Source: Singulisphaera sp045290345 | Lineage (GTDB): Bacteria > Planctomycetota > Planctomycetia > Isosphaerales > Isosphaeraceae | Assembly (NCBI RefSeq): GCF_045290345.1 | Contig: NZ_CP155447.1 | Coordinates: forward strand, 8,804,001 to 8,868,000 | Direction: 5' to 3' | DNA length: 64,000 bases | In this document: piece by piece, positions 44,424 through 53,443 of the stretch | How the letters are laid out: the number at the start of each line of letters is the position of its first letter | Numbering within the stretch: position 1 is the stretch's first letter | Translations under genes and position numbers: made by a program | Notes under the pieces: model-generated | The model's database searches: none | Told to the model about the DNA's origin: nothing | What the model saw: only the letters and a program-made list of their open reading frames with translations

Positions 44424-46145
44424 TCAATACCCGCTGGCACCCCCGTCTTTCCGGGGATCGGAACCGCCGATCAGTACGCCGCGGTCGACATCGATCCGGA
44501 TCGCCTGATAGCCGCCGAATCCGCCAGGAGATTCGACGATTCGGTGTCCCTTCGCCTCAAGGGCCCGGCGGATCTCCGGGCTGATCTCCGACTCGAACGC
44601 GACCGATCCACCTTCCTGGGCTGGAGTGCCTGTCGGCTCGGAGGAGCCGAAGTGGCGGAACCGCGGGGCGTCGCCGGCGTCTTGAACGTCCATTCCATGG
44701 TCGATCATATTGCTAAGGACTTGTGCGTGGCCCTGGGCCTGCATGTCCCCCCCCATCACGCCGAAGCTGAGCCAGGGCTGACCCTGCTTCGTGACGAAGC
44801 CGGGGATGATCGTGTGGAACGGCCGTTTGTGGGGGGCGAGCCGGTTGGCGTGCTTCGGATCGAGGGCGAAGAGGCAGCCACGATTCTGAAGGGGAAAGCC
44901 GAGGTTTCCCGGCACGTGCTTCGATCCGAAGCCGACGAAGTTGCTCTGGATCAGGCTGACGGCGTTGAAGTCTTTGTCGACGACTGTCAGGTAGATGGTG
45001 TCGGCCCCGGCCGGCTCGCCGGGAATCGGCCGTTCATTGGCGTGGTCGCGTTGGATGAGTGGGGCCCGAGTGGCGGCGTATTCCTTGGAGATGAGGGAGG
45101 CGACCGGCACGTTCGCGAATTCAGGGTCGGTGTAGAACTTGGCTCGATCTTCGTAGGCCAACTTTTTCGCCTCGATCATCAGGTGAAGCGATTCGGTGGA
45201 ATTGGCGCCCATGGATTTGAGATTGTAGGGCTCGAGCAGATTGAGCATCTGGAGCGTGGCGATCCCTTGTCCGTTGGGAGGGAGCTCCCAGACCTCATAA
45301 CCGCGATAGGTGGTTGAGACCGGTTGGACCCAGGTACTCGTGTGGTCGCTGAAATCGTTACGGGCGAAAAGCCCGTCGACTTGCGCCGAGTAGGCCAGGA
45401 TCGTGTCGGTCAGCGTCCCTTGGTAGAAGGCGTCGCGGCCGTCACGCGCGATCGTTTGGAGCGACCTTGCGAGATCCTGGTTGCGGAAGACGTCCCCCAC
45501 CTCAGGCGACTTTCCGCCCGGGAGAAAAAGGGCCGCCGCGGTCGGGACCTGGGCCAGGGAACGAGCGGCCGACTGCCAGTCGCTCGCGATGATCTCGCTG
45601 ACGGGGAATCCGCCCTCAGCGTACTGAATTGCGGGGGCGAGGAGATCGGGCCAGCCCTTGGTACCGAACCGTCGCCGGAGCTGGTCCCAGCCGTCGACGC
45701 AGCCCGGAACCGACCAGCTCAACGGACCGTTGGTGGGGATCTCTTTCAGCCCTTTGGATGCATAGAGATCAAGCGTGGCGGCATAGGGAGCGCGGCCGCT
45801 GGCGTTGAGCCCGTAAAGCGTCTTGGTTTTTGCATCCCAGACAATGGCAAAGAGGTCCCCTCCAAGTCCGCACGACATCGGCTCCACCACGCCCAGCACC
45901 GCATTGGCGGCAATGGCGGCGTCGATCGCGTTCCCCCCATCTTGAAGCATCCGGATCGCCGCCGCGGTGGCGAGCGGTTGGCTGGTCGCTGCCATGCCGT
46001 GACGAGCCACGACGGCCGAACGCGTCTTTTGCACGGTTCCGCTGGGTCGATCGTGTGCCTTGACAACGCTCGCTTCGGATGAAAACAAGAAGATAATGAA
46101 TGCGGAAAATTTGATGCGACTAAGGAGACTCGCTCGCCTCGGCAT
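44424..46145 (-). CDS. ggt: Gamma-glutamyltransferase
   Basis: 573 residues with a signal peptide (FSAFIIFLFSSEASVVKA). Family motifs are clear: ATSQPLATAAAIRMLQDGGNA near the start, and the self-processing site DTIYLTVVD, whose Thr would become the nucleophile of the small subunit. It hydrolyses or transfers gamma-glutamyl groups from glutathione and related peptides in the periplasm. GAAGGAG precedes ATG 46145. The same strand carries 5-oxoprolinase genes about 5 kb upstream. Confidence 0.92.
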   Translation of the reverse strand: MPRRASLLSRIKFSAFIIFLFSSEASVVKAHDRPSGTVQKTRSAVVARHGMAATSQPLATAAAIRMLQDGGNAIDAAIAANAVLGVVEPMSCGLGGDLFAIVWDAKTKTLYGLNASGRAPYAATLDLYASKGLKEIPTNGPLSWSVPGCVDGWDQLRRRFGTKGWPDLLAPAIQYAEGGFPVSEIIASDWQSAARSLAQVPTAAALFLPGGKSPEVGDVFRNQDLARSLQTIARDGRDAFYQGTLTDTILAYSAQVDGLFARNDFSDHTSTWVQPVSTTYRGYEVWELPPNGQGIATLQMLNLLEPYNLKSMGANSTESLHLMIEAKKLAYEDRAKFYTDPEFANVPVASLISKEYAATRAPLIQRDHANERPIPGEPAGADTIYLTVVDKDFNAVSLIQSNFVGFGSKHVPGNLGFPLQNRGCLFALDPKHANRLAPHKRPFHTIIPGFVTKQGQPWLSFGVMGGDMQAQGHAQVLSNMIDHGMDVQDAGDAPRFRHFGSSEPTGTPAQEGGSVAFESEISPEIRRALEAKGHRIVESPGGFGGYQAIRIDVDRGVLIGGSDPRKDGGASGY

Positions 46146-46287
46146 GTGAAACTCCTTCCCGATCAGTCGTCTGGCCGGCCCGACCGGTGGATTACGGCCT
46201 GGAGGAAACCGGCAGGGCGACTTGCCGACGGGATTCTCGACGGGTGGGCCACTCATGTTGCTGGAGGAGGGGCGAGAAGTCCATGAT

Positions 46288-47250
46288 TTATTCGGCGTTG
46301 CCAGAGCGGCCAAGAGTGGCGGCCAGCCGATCGATGGTTGCGCGTTGAGCGAGCGCTGTTTGCGCCCCCGGCTGAGTGACTGCAAGGGCGGCGGCCGCGG
46401 AAGCCCAGACTGCTGACTCGAACAGGGGTCTTCCTTCCGCGATCGCTGTCGCCAGAGCCCCATTGAAGGCATCGCCCGCCCCGACGGTGTCAATCGCGTC
46501 GACGAGGAAGGCTTCGATCGCCCGGCAGGTCACTCCCGCCGCATCGCGGGAGAAGACGAGGCAACCTTCTTTTCCGATCGTCACGACCACCGCGCCGACT
46601 CCTCTTGCAAACAACGCTTCAGCAGCCTGGCGGATCCCGTCAGGATCGTCCCGGTTCGGCCGCCCTGCCAGGGCTTGAACTTCGAGGTGGTTGGGAGTAA
46701 GGAGATCCACCTCGCGGAGAATTTCGGAGTCGAGCAGGCGGATATCGGCGGGAGCGGGATTGAGGATTACATACATGCCCGCCCGATGGGCTCGATGAAC
46801 GGCGCGGGCGACCGTCTCCAGAGGAACCTCGAGACCCGCGAGCAGAACCTCCCCCGGTTTGAAGACCGAGTCAGCCAAGCGATCGATCGCCGCGGGGGCA
46901 AGATGTGCGTTGGCCCCTGGCGCAACGCCGATCATGTTCTCTCCCGCATCGTTGACGAAGATTAATGCCACGCCGGAAGGGATGTCGGGAACGACCAGAA
47001 CATCGGAAACATCAATGTTTTCGCCACGATAACGGTCCAGCGCCTGCTGACCCAGCGGATCATCACCCACGGCGGAGAGAAAGTGCACGACAGCCCCCGC
47101 TCGACGCGCGGCGACGGCCTGATTTGCTCCTTTGCCCCCGGGTCCGCTGACGTACGAACCCCCCAGAAGCGTCTCGCCGGGCGCAGGGAGACGGGGAAGC
47201 TGTACGGTCATGTCTGTATTGATGGAACCGAGAACGACGACGCGAGCCAT
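46288..47250 (-). CDS. rbsK: Ribokinase
   Basis: 320 residues. PfkB-family motifs are intact: GSINTDM, GGKGANQAVAAARAG-like GPGGKGANQAVAAR, NPAPA and the catalytic DTVGAGDAFNGALA. It phosphorylates ribose at O5. Unlike the PfkB gene at 7807, the anion hole and Asp are canonical. Starts 17 bases after the cupin gene's stop; likely same operon as the cupin and cytochrome genes. No ribose transporter nearby. Confidence 0.9.
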   Translation of the reverse strand: MARVVVLGSINTDMTVQLPRLPAPGETLLGGSYVSGPGGKGANQAVAARRAGAVVHFLSAVGDDPLGQQALDRYRGENIDVSDVLVVPDIPSGVALIFVNDAGENMIGVAPGANAHLAPAAIDRLADSVFKPGEVLLAGLEVPLETVARAVHRAHRAGMYVILNPAPADIRLLDSEILREVDLLTPNHLEVQALAGRPNRDDPDGIRQAAEALFARGVGAVVVTIGKEGCLVFSRDAAGVTCRAIEAFLVDAIDTVGAGDAFNGALATAIAEGRPLFESAVWASAAAALAVTQPGAQTALAQRATIDRLAATLGRSGNAE

Positions 47251-47267
47251 GAACTTGCGCCCTCGTT

Positions 47268-47615
47268 TCAGAGATAATCCTCGCGAATCGGATGAAATAC
47301 GTCGAGTGCCACGGCCGGTCCGTCCAACGCGCGGACCCGATGGACGATCCCACCGGGGATGCGCCAGAGATCACCCGGTCCAAGAATTCGAGTCACGTCG
47401 CCGATCGTGAACTCCAGTCGCCCGGACACCATCATCCCCATCTGCTCGTGGGGATGGGAGTGGTCCAGTACGACCGATCCCGCCTCGAAGGTGACGACCG
47501 ACAACATCATCCGCTCGCCGGGCGTCGTGCAGATTTCGACGCCCGGAAAGATCTGATGACGCGAGCCGGTGCCGGCCGGGACAAAATAGGGATCCGCGCT
47601 CGAGGGATCGCTCAT
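47268..47615 (-). CDS. Cupin-domain protein
   Basis: 115 residues forming one cupin barrel with metal-binding residues in HSHPHEQMGMMVSG and the second motif PGGIVHRV. Small cupins bind sugars or metals or act as isomerases. The start overlaps the stop of the upstream cytochrome gene (ATGA), so translation is probably coupled. The ribokinase gene follows, consistent with a sugar-linked role (inference). Confidence 0.85.
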   Translation of the reverse strand: MSDPSSADPYFVPAGTGSRHQIFPGVEICTTPGERMMLSVVTFEAGSVVLDHSHPHEQMGMMVSGRLEFTIGDVTRILGPGDLWRIPGGIVHRVRALDGPAVALDVFHPIREDYL

Positions 47616-49141
47616 CGGGATCGTCCATATTGTGTGGCCACAAACTCGCCCGTTCCCGCGAGGAACTGGGCGCGGTCGGTGCCCAGGGTATCCTTGAGGA
47701 TATCATCGAGTTTGGCGGGATTTTCGAGGAGGTCTTTCACGAACTGAGGGAGGGCTGCCCGCGTCTGCGGACCCATCGCCAATGCTTCGATGATACCGAA
47801 TCCAATGGCACGCACGCTCTCAGGTTTTCCTTCGCCCCCCAGGGCATCGTTAGCCCGGTTCGTCCAGCCAAGCTCGAACTGCTCGAAGGCTGCGCGGCGG
47901 AGTTGCTGCGTGTTCGGGCTACGTGGATCGACCCGTGACCCAAAAAAGGAGCCCAGCCCAAGGCTCAACCACACCGGTGCTTTCTCTGACTCGCGCTTTA
48001 CGACGCCCGTCGCGATGTAGTCGGTGATCAACCCGCCGAGCGACCGATCCGCATCCGTCGAGTCGTCGCGGCTCTTCTTCTTCGAGCGGCCGGTCCGCCT
48101 TGCGGGGCTCGCCGGCTCGTCGCGTCCACCGAGCGGGTCGACGACCGCGATATACGGCTCGGCATCGCCAAGATTCGCGGTTCCCTGTTCCAGCTTGTCG
48201 ACTTCACGATTCTCGTTGCTTCGGACGAATTCGACGAAGTGACTTCTCTCGTTGAAGACGTAGAGTCCAATTTTCTCGAGGGGCTCTCGCGATCCCGATG
48301 GTGAGATCAGGCCGATGATTTTCGGATATTGGGCATCGGCGAGCTTGAGTGTGGAATTGACCCGCTCCTTGGGGAGAACGCCGAAGAGCATGAAGTTCTT
48401 GCCCGGCGTGACCTGCGGGGTGTCCTTGGCATTTCCCTTCTTCCAGCGCTCCAGTCCCTTCGCCTCGACAAGTTTGTCGCGGTCTGCCACGGAGAGCTTC
48501 GCGAGTTCAGCGGTACGAAGTTGCTCAGGTGTCGCCGCATAAGATGTCAGAAGGGCTTTCGGATCCGTTCCATCGAAGATGGCGCCTGCCTTTACCCACG
48601 CGCCAACCTTCTCAATCGCCGCCTCCGAGAGCTGGCGGTTGGCGTTTCGGGGCATTCGTGGTGTCTCATCACCAGTCAACCGAAGGTAGAGGTGACTCTC
48701 CTCAGGCATCCCAGCCACGAAGCCCGCCCCCCCTGCTCCCCCCTTCTTGAGCTTCTCGAAGGTGGTCAGGTCGAGCTTTCCGTTCTTCGCCATCGCTTTT
48801 TCATTGTGGCAACCGATGCAGTTGCCGACCAGGATCGGAGCGATGTCTCGCGAAAACTTCAGCCCATCCTTCTCGGGAGCCGTGGGCGTCTCGCCGGTCT
48901 TGGGAGTTGAATCCGGGTCAGTCGGTTCCGACACCTTCGCCTTTTCTAGTCTCTTCTTCGTTCGTGTTTTCTGCGCAATTCGAATGATTTGAGGCGCAGT
49001 AAGCGGGGGCCGGTTCGTCAACTCCCCGCCACTCGCTTCGTCTTTACTTGGCGAGGCGGGCCGCTTGGACGTCTCTTCCGACAGCGCCACTGTCGCGAGC
49101 GTCAAGCAAACGAAACTGAGGCTCGAGAGGATTCTCAACAT
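47612..49141 (-). CDS. Secreted protein with planctomycete-type cytochrome domain
   Basis: 509 residues with a signal peptide (about 1-22). A cytochrome c-like domain at about 95-205 has one heme motif, CIGCH, after FSRDIAPILVGN, and the later MPRNAN methionine, as in the planctomycete PSCyt1 family. The C-terminal 300 residues have no recognised domain and lack the usual PSCyt2/PSD1 partners. A Lys/Arg-rich stretch (RRTGRSKKKSRDD) lies near residue 350. ATG 49141 follows GAGGTGGGGATCGG. Probably a periplasmic electron-transfer protein. Confidence 0.8.
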   Translation of the reverse strand: MLRILSSLSFVCLTLATVALSEETSKRPASPSKDEASGGELTNRPPLTAPQIIRIAQKTRTKKRLEKAKVSEPTDPDSTPKTGETPTAPEKDGLKFSRDIAPILVGNCIGCHNEKAMAKNGKLDLTTFEKLKKGGAGGAGFVAGMPEESHLYLRLTGDETPRMPRNANRQLSEAAIEKVGAWVKAGAIFDGTDPKALLTSYAATPEQLRTAELAKLSVADRDKLVEAKGLERWKKGNAKDTPQVTPGKNFMLFGVLPKERVNSTLKLADAQYPKIIGLISPSGSREPLEKIGLYVFNERSHFVEFVRSNENREVDKLEQGTANLGDAEPYIAVVDPLGGRDEPASPARRTGRSKKKSRDDSTDADRSLGGLITDYIATGVVKRESEKAPVWLSLGLGSFFGSRVDPRSPNTQQLRRAAFEQFELGWTNRANDALGGEGKPESVRAIGFGIIEALAMGPQTRAALPQFVKDLLENPAKLDDILKDTLGTDRAQFLAGTGEFVATQYGRSR

Positions 49142-49401
49142 GGTCCGATCCCCACCTCAACTTGAAACATCACGATTGGATGCGTTCAGTGTCCCACGCG
49201 TGTTCAGGTTTAGCAAGGCACTGAGCGGCCTGGTTCGGATAAACCTTTGGATGCGAGAATGCGACGATCGATCGGACGAGAAGTCAGCGAGTTCAGCCAG
49301 GTGACCGGGCGACGATCGAAGTGGGGACTTGGATGACCTTCGGTGTGGCACCCGGTGGCTGGGGATTGCGTCTTCCAGTCTCTTTGATCCAGTCTCAGAG
49401 T

Positions 49402-50664
49402 TCAGCGTTGAATGGTCAAGGGGATGGAGGCAGATGTGGAGCGCCCGGCGATCTCGTCCTTCTGAACAATCCGGAGTTCATAGACGCCTGGCGGAATTGT
49501 GTCGGCCAGGACGATCCGGTAGTTCACGTAGTAATCGCGTCGTCGTCGTCGGCAGACATCTTCGGCCGAGCCGAGCGACTGCGCCCAGACAGGGTCACCA
49601 CCGCCGGTTGGGACAAGCTCGACATGTGACGAGAGCCGGGAGTGGAACTGCTCGCCCGCCGCGGAATATTGTAATCCCGACATCTCGCAGTAGACGATCA
49701 GCGGTTGGCCCGCTTTGCACGCCGCGGTGTCCAAAGGATCAAAATTTCCGAACCCGTTGACCTTCCGGCAGAGCCTCAGTTCACTGACCTCGAGCGGTGC
49801 TTCGCCCTCGAGTGCAACGACCGCCGCGCGAATCTCGGCGCCTCGAGGCAGTTCGTCCGCGTCCGTGGCTGTGGATGCGGACTCGTGGGGAATTCCAAGC
49901 GCGGCCAGAGCCATTCGCCAGGGCCGAACCTGTTCCGATTTCCCATCAACCTTGAGGTCATCTGCCGCGATCGCATCCAGGAGACGGGATCGCTGGGACC
50001 AGGCACTGGAGCCAGAAGCCCTCGCCTGCTCGCTTGCGATCTTCCGCAACCGGGTAATCCCCTCGCCCCAGAGTTCACGAGGGTCGACTGGTTTGACCGT
50101 CTTCTCGGGATCGATCGGCACATGGGTCGCTTTGATGACCGAATTTGATTCGCTCAGGGCGCGGAGGGCGACCAGTTTGGGATCAGGTTTTGGTTCTGCC
50201 CGCGGCTCGGGAGTCGGCGGCAGAGTGTCGACTTGAGTGAACCGAGTTGCCGAGTCCGGTTCGACCTTGCTGGACTCTCCCGAGTCGGCTCCCCCATTCA
50301 AGCTCAACGCGTTCAAGCCCGTCTGCTCAGTTTCAGCTTCAGCTTCGGCATTAGCCTTGGCGAGTGCTTCGTCTAGCAAAGGGGTTGGCGCGTCTGCCGG
50401 ATCGGGGTCATTGATTGGGATGAGTTGAGGGGTGAGAGGGAGCGGAGGAAGCGCTCCGCTTTCATCGGTCGGATCTGTTGCCTCAGCGGCCGTTTTCATT
50501 GCGACCATCGGCAAAGGAACGGGATCCGGCTTCGGGACGTGGACCTGATTCGAATTGGAGCGAGGCACCGGGATCTGCGCGCACCCTGGTGCGGTCAGCA
50601 CCGTGGCAATGGCGATCCAGGCTAGACCCACGATGGTCCGCCTCTGTTGGCTGCCGTCGGACAT
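49402..50664 (-). CDS. Putative lipoprotein of unknown function
   Basis: 420 residues from ATG 50664. An N-terminal hydrophobic stretch ends TVLTAPGCAQI, consistent with a lipoprotein signal. A long Pro/Ala/Glu-rich linker covers about 30-165. A helical part follows, and a beta-rich C-terminal domain (about 290-420) with LIVYCEMSGLQYSAAGEQF and YYVNYRIVLADTIPPGVYEL resembles an immunoglobulin-like fold. No known family. An upstream ATG at 50733 has no ribosome site. Confidence 0.65.
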   Translation of the reverse strand: MSDGSQQRRTIVGLAWIAIATVLTAPGCAQIPVPRSNSNQVHVPKPDPVPLPMVAMKTAAEATDPTDESGALPPLPLTPQLIPINDPDPADAPTPLLDEALAKANAEAEAETEQTGLNALSLNGGADSGESSKVEPDSATRFTQVDTLPPTPEPRAEPKPDPKLVALRALSESNSVIKATHVPIDPEKTVKPVDPRELWGEGITRLRKIASEQARASGSSAWSQRSRLLDAIAADDLKVDGKSEQVRPWRMALAALGIPHESASTATDADELPRGAEIRAAVVALEGEAPLEVSELRLCRKVNGFGNFDPLDTAACKAGQPLIVYCEMSGLQYSAAGEQFHSRLSSHVELVPTGGGDPVWAQSLGSAEDVCRRRRRDYYVNYRIVLADTIPPGVYELRIVQKDEIAGRSTSASIPLTIQR

Positions 50665-50782
50665 CGGACGACCCCTGCTTCGGCCGCGAGAGAGATGATG
50701 GATCCGTGGAACCGATTGTTCCTTGGAGGCCATGGAAAGGGACGTCGCGTCGGTGTACCTGATCTCCCGAATTCGGGCAAGC

Positions 50783-51727
50783 TCAAAGCGAGGTTCGGTC
50801 GCCTTCGGGATCGGCGGCGAGCGCGGCCAGGCGCTGGACGATTTCCCTCATTTTTCGCCGATATTCGCGATCAAGCGCACGCGCGGTGACGAGGTCGACG
50901 CGCTGGAAGACGAGGCGATCACCCTCTCGAAGTTGACCGATCCGAGCCAGGTCCGCGGAGATGATGTGAGCCACCACAGGGTAGCCACCCATCGTGCCAC
51001 AATTGACTCCCAGGATAAGCATCTGTCCGCCGGCGACCTGAATCGAACCGGGCGCCACCGGGATTGAGAGCGGCTCGGCCGCGGTCCGTACGTGAAGCGG
51101 TGTCCCGGCGATGCGAAGACCCATGCGATCGCACTGTCCCGTGACCCGGAAACTCGTCCCTAGCCACTCCTCGAGACTGCCGACGCGATTGGCATCGGGT
51201 CCGTCGACGACGCGAATCGGGTACTTGGCGGGCTCGCACCAAGGAAGAAAGCGTGGATGGCGATTGAGCGTGGCACCTGGTTGGGCCGCGAGCGTTACCC
51301 CCGAGTGGAGTCGGGTTTCTTCCGCGCGGCTCCCGAGTCGGACGTTCGTTTGCCAGCCCCCTCGCACGGCCAGGTACGTACGAGCGCCGAGGGAGGCCCC
51401 GCCGATCCGAAGTCGCTCTCCCGGCTTCATCGAACAAGAGAGGGGAAGTGTAAGAGGACGCTCTGCGCCGTCACGATCGATCAGACTCGTTTCCATGGGC
51501 GCACCGGCCAGGGCAATCGCGAGCGGGATTTGGGCCTCGTAGCTCCCACCGAACAGCGTCATCTCGAGCGTTGCGGAGTCTGGCGAGTTACCGAGGAGGC
51601 CATTGGCGATCTCGAACGCGTCGCGGTCAAACGCGCCGGCGCAGGGAACGCCCCACTCACGGAAACCGGACCGTCCCCGATCCTGGATCGTCGTGAAATG
51701 ACCTGGACTGAGGATCAGAAGTCCCAT
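50783..51727 (-). CDS. pxpC: 5-oxoprolinase subunit C
   Basis: 314 residues of the biotin-dependent carboxyltransferase-like (allophanate hydrolase subunit 2) family: SPGHFTTIQDRGRSGFREWG, GAFDRDAFEIANGLLGN, the core SRAEETRLHSG and a C-terminal GGYPVVAHII. With PxpA and PxpB it cleaves 5-oxoproline with ATP to glutamate. It follows pxpA with one base between stop and start, so the order is pxpB-pxpA-pxpC. Confidence 0.93.
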   Translation of the reverse strand: MGLLILSPGHFTTIQDRGRSGFREWGVPCAGAFDRDAFEIANGLLGNSPDSATLEMTLFGGSYEAQIPLAIALAGAPMETSLIDRDGAERPLTLPLSCSMKPGERLRIGGASLGARTYLAVRGGWQTNVRLGSRAEETRLHSGVTLAAQPGATLNRHPRFLPWCEPAKYPIRVVDGPDANRVGSLEEWLGTSFRVTGQCDRMGLRIAGTPLHVRTAAEPLSIPVAPGSIQVAGGQMLILGVNCGTMGGYPVVAHIISADLARIGQLREGDRLVFQRVDLVTARALDREYRRKMREIVQRLAALAADPEGDRTSL

Positions 51728-51728
51728 C

Positions 51729-52442
51729 TCAGACGAAACCTTTCATGACGATCGCGTGCCGCGCGAGCAGAGTGCGGATCGTGCCGGCATTCTCCACCGC
51801 TCGCGGATCATCTCCATGAATGCAGAGGCTTGCGACTCCTTCGTCGATCAGGCGGAGAACCTGTAACTCGATCTCCCGGGGTTCGGTGAGGATTGCGTTC
51901 GGTTCCGAGCGCGGGACGAGACGGCCGTCGTCGTGATAACGACGGTCTGGAAATCCTTCGGTCACGAAAATCACACCCTGGTCTCGCGCTCGAGCTTGCA
52001 GGATCGATCCAGGTTGACCAAGCAAGGGAAGCTGAAGGCGAACCATGGCGGAGAGAACTCCATCGGCGACTTCAGCCTGGTGCTGAGCCTGATTGTAGAG
52101 CGCTCCGTGGGGCTTCACGTAACGAAGGACGAGGCCAACCTCGGCGGCCATCAACGCCAAGGCGTCGACCTGGGCGAGCACCAGTTGTTCCACGGCCTCC
52201 GCGGAGATCGTCCGTTCTTGTCGGCCAAAATGGTCCCGATCCGCAAAGCCCGGATGAGCGCCGAGGATGACGTGGCGTCGGGCCACCTCGCGAAGCGTCG
52301 CGAGGATCACTGCCCGATCGCCGGCGTGTGCACCGCAGCTCAGACTGGCGGACGTCACTAGCTCGAGGATCTCTCGATCGTTGGGAAACCCCTCACCCAG
52401 GTCGGCATTCAGGTCGATCGAGCGCGTTGATGCTTGATTCAC
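51729..52442 (-). CDS. pxpA: 5-oxoprolinase subunit A
   Basis: 237 residues of the LamB/YcsF family: IDLNADLGEGFPND at the start, SLSCGAHAGDRAVI, ILGAHPGFADRDHFGR, YVKPHGALYNQ and CIHGDDPRAVENA. The GTG start at 52442 overlaps the pxpB stop by four bases (GTGA), indicating coupled translation. This subunit carries the ring-opening site in current models. Confidence 0.94.
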   Translation of the reverse strand: MNQASTRSIDLNADLGEGFPNDREILELVTSASLSCGAHAGDRAVILATLREVARRHVILGAHPGFADRDHFGRQERTISAEAVEQLVLAQVDALALMAAEVGLVLRYVKPHGALYNQAQHQAEVADGVLSAMVRLQLPLLGQPGSILQARARDQGVIFVTEGFPDRRYHDDGRLVPRSEPNAILTEPREIELQVLRLIDEGVASLCIHGDDPRAVENAGTIRTLLARHAIVMKGFV

Positions 52443-53158
52443 AGGAATTCCCCCTGCCTTGCTGCGAAATCCTGGGCACTCATCGGCTCGAAGCGAATTC
52501 GGTCTCCGGCCCGGATCGGGAAGCGGGCGCGTTCGACATCCACGATTCGGAGCGGAGTGCGGCCGATCAGGTGCCAGCCACCGGGCGACGGATTGGGATA
52601 GACGCCGGTTTGCCGACCCACGATCGCGACGGAGCCGGCGGGGACTTGCTGCCTCGGGACTTCGCGGCGCGGCAGACCGCTCAGTCCCTCGGGTAAGTAG
52701 CCCGCGTAGGGGAACCCGGGAAGAAACCCAATCGCGTAGACTCGATAGTCGGTTCCGGAATGGAGCGAGACAACCTCTGATTCTGTTAAGCCGAGCCGGC
52801 GGGCGATCTCCGGTAGGTCTTCGCCATCGTAGAGAACAGGAAGGCGGATGAGCGTGCCCTCGTCCTCGGAAAACGGGCCGCCAGGCGAATCGACCTGGCG
52901 AAGCTCAGCTTCGAGGTGGTCCAGGTCCACCAGGTCAGGATCAGCGAAGACGGCTGCGGTTCGGTAGGCGAGGACGACGTCAAGAATTCCGCTCCATGTC
53001 TTCCCCCGAACCGCGGCCGTCCAGGAGGAAGCCTCGTCCTCCGTGGCAAAGTGGGCGAGGAACGCGCGATCACCGAGTGGTCCCAGCGAGATCATGGCGA
53101 GCAAAGCCCCGGTCCGTATTGCGATTGCGTCACCGAAACCAGTGGCACGACTGGCCAT
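52439..53158 (-). CDS. pxpB: 5-oxoprolinase subunit B
   Basis: 239 residues of the allophanate hydrolase subunit 1 family: LPVLYDGEDLPEIARRLGLT, FLPGFPYAGYLP, VPAGSVAIVGRQTGVYPNPSPGGWHLIGRTP. First gene of the pxpBAC operon. ATG 53158. Upstream lies a 285-base divergent gap with no clear promoter hexamers. Confidence 0.93.
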   Translation of the reverse strand: MASRATGFGDAIAIRTGALLAMISLGPLGDRAFLAHFATEDEASSWTAAVRGKTWSGILDVVLAYRTAAVFADPDLVDLDHLEAELRQVDSPGGPFSEDEGTLIRLPVLYDGEDLPEIARRLGLTESEVVSLHSGTDYRVYAIGFLPGFPYAGYLPEGLSGLPRREVPRQQVPAGSVAIVGRQTGVYPNPSPGGWHLIGRTPLRIVDVERARFPIRAGDRIRFEPMSAQDFAARQGEFL

Positions 53159-53443
53159 CCCTGATTTCCCTCAATTCTTCGGGCAACCCCCTCGGATCGG
53201 CGATCACCACTTTGGAAATTTCGCCCGGGCCAGCCAAGGCGACTCGACTCCTCCCGAATGCCCTGTGCACTCGATTCGAGGAGTGGCAGGTGCTCAGGGG
53301 CTCACGGGAACGCAACCGACGTGGAAAAAGGGCGGGTCCTCCCGAGCGACAAAACGCTTTTCGCCTGATAGGGTGGATGTGGAGACGTCTTTCGTTCCTC
53401 CACGTATCGAAGAGTGTATCCGATCCGGGATCGGAGGGTGATC

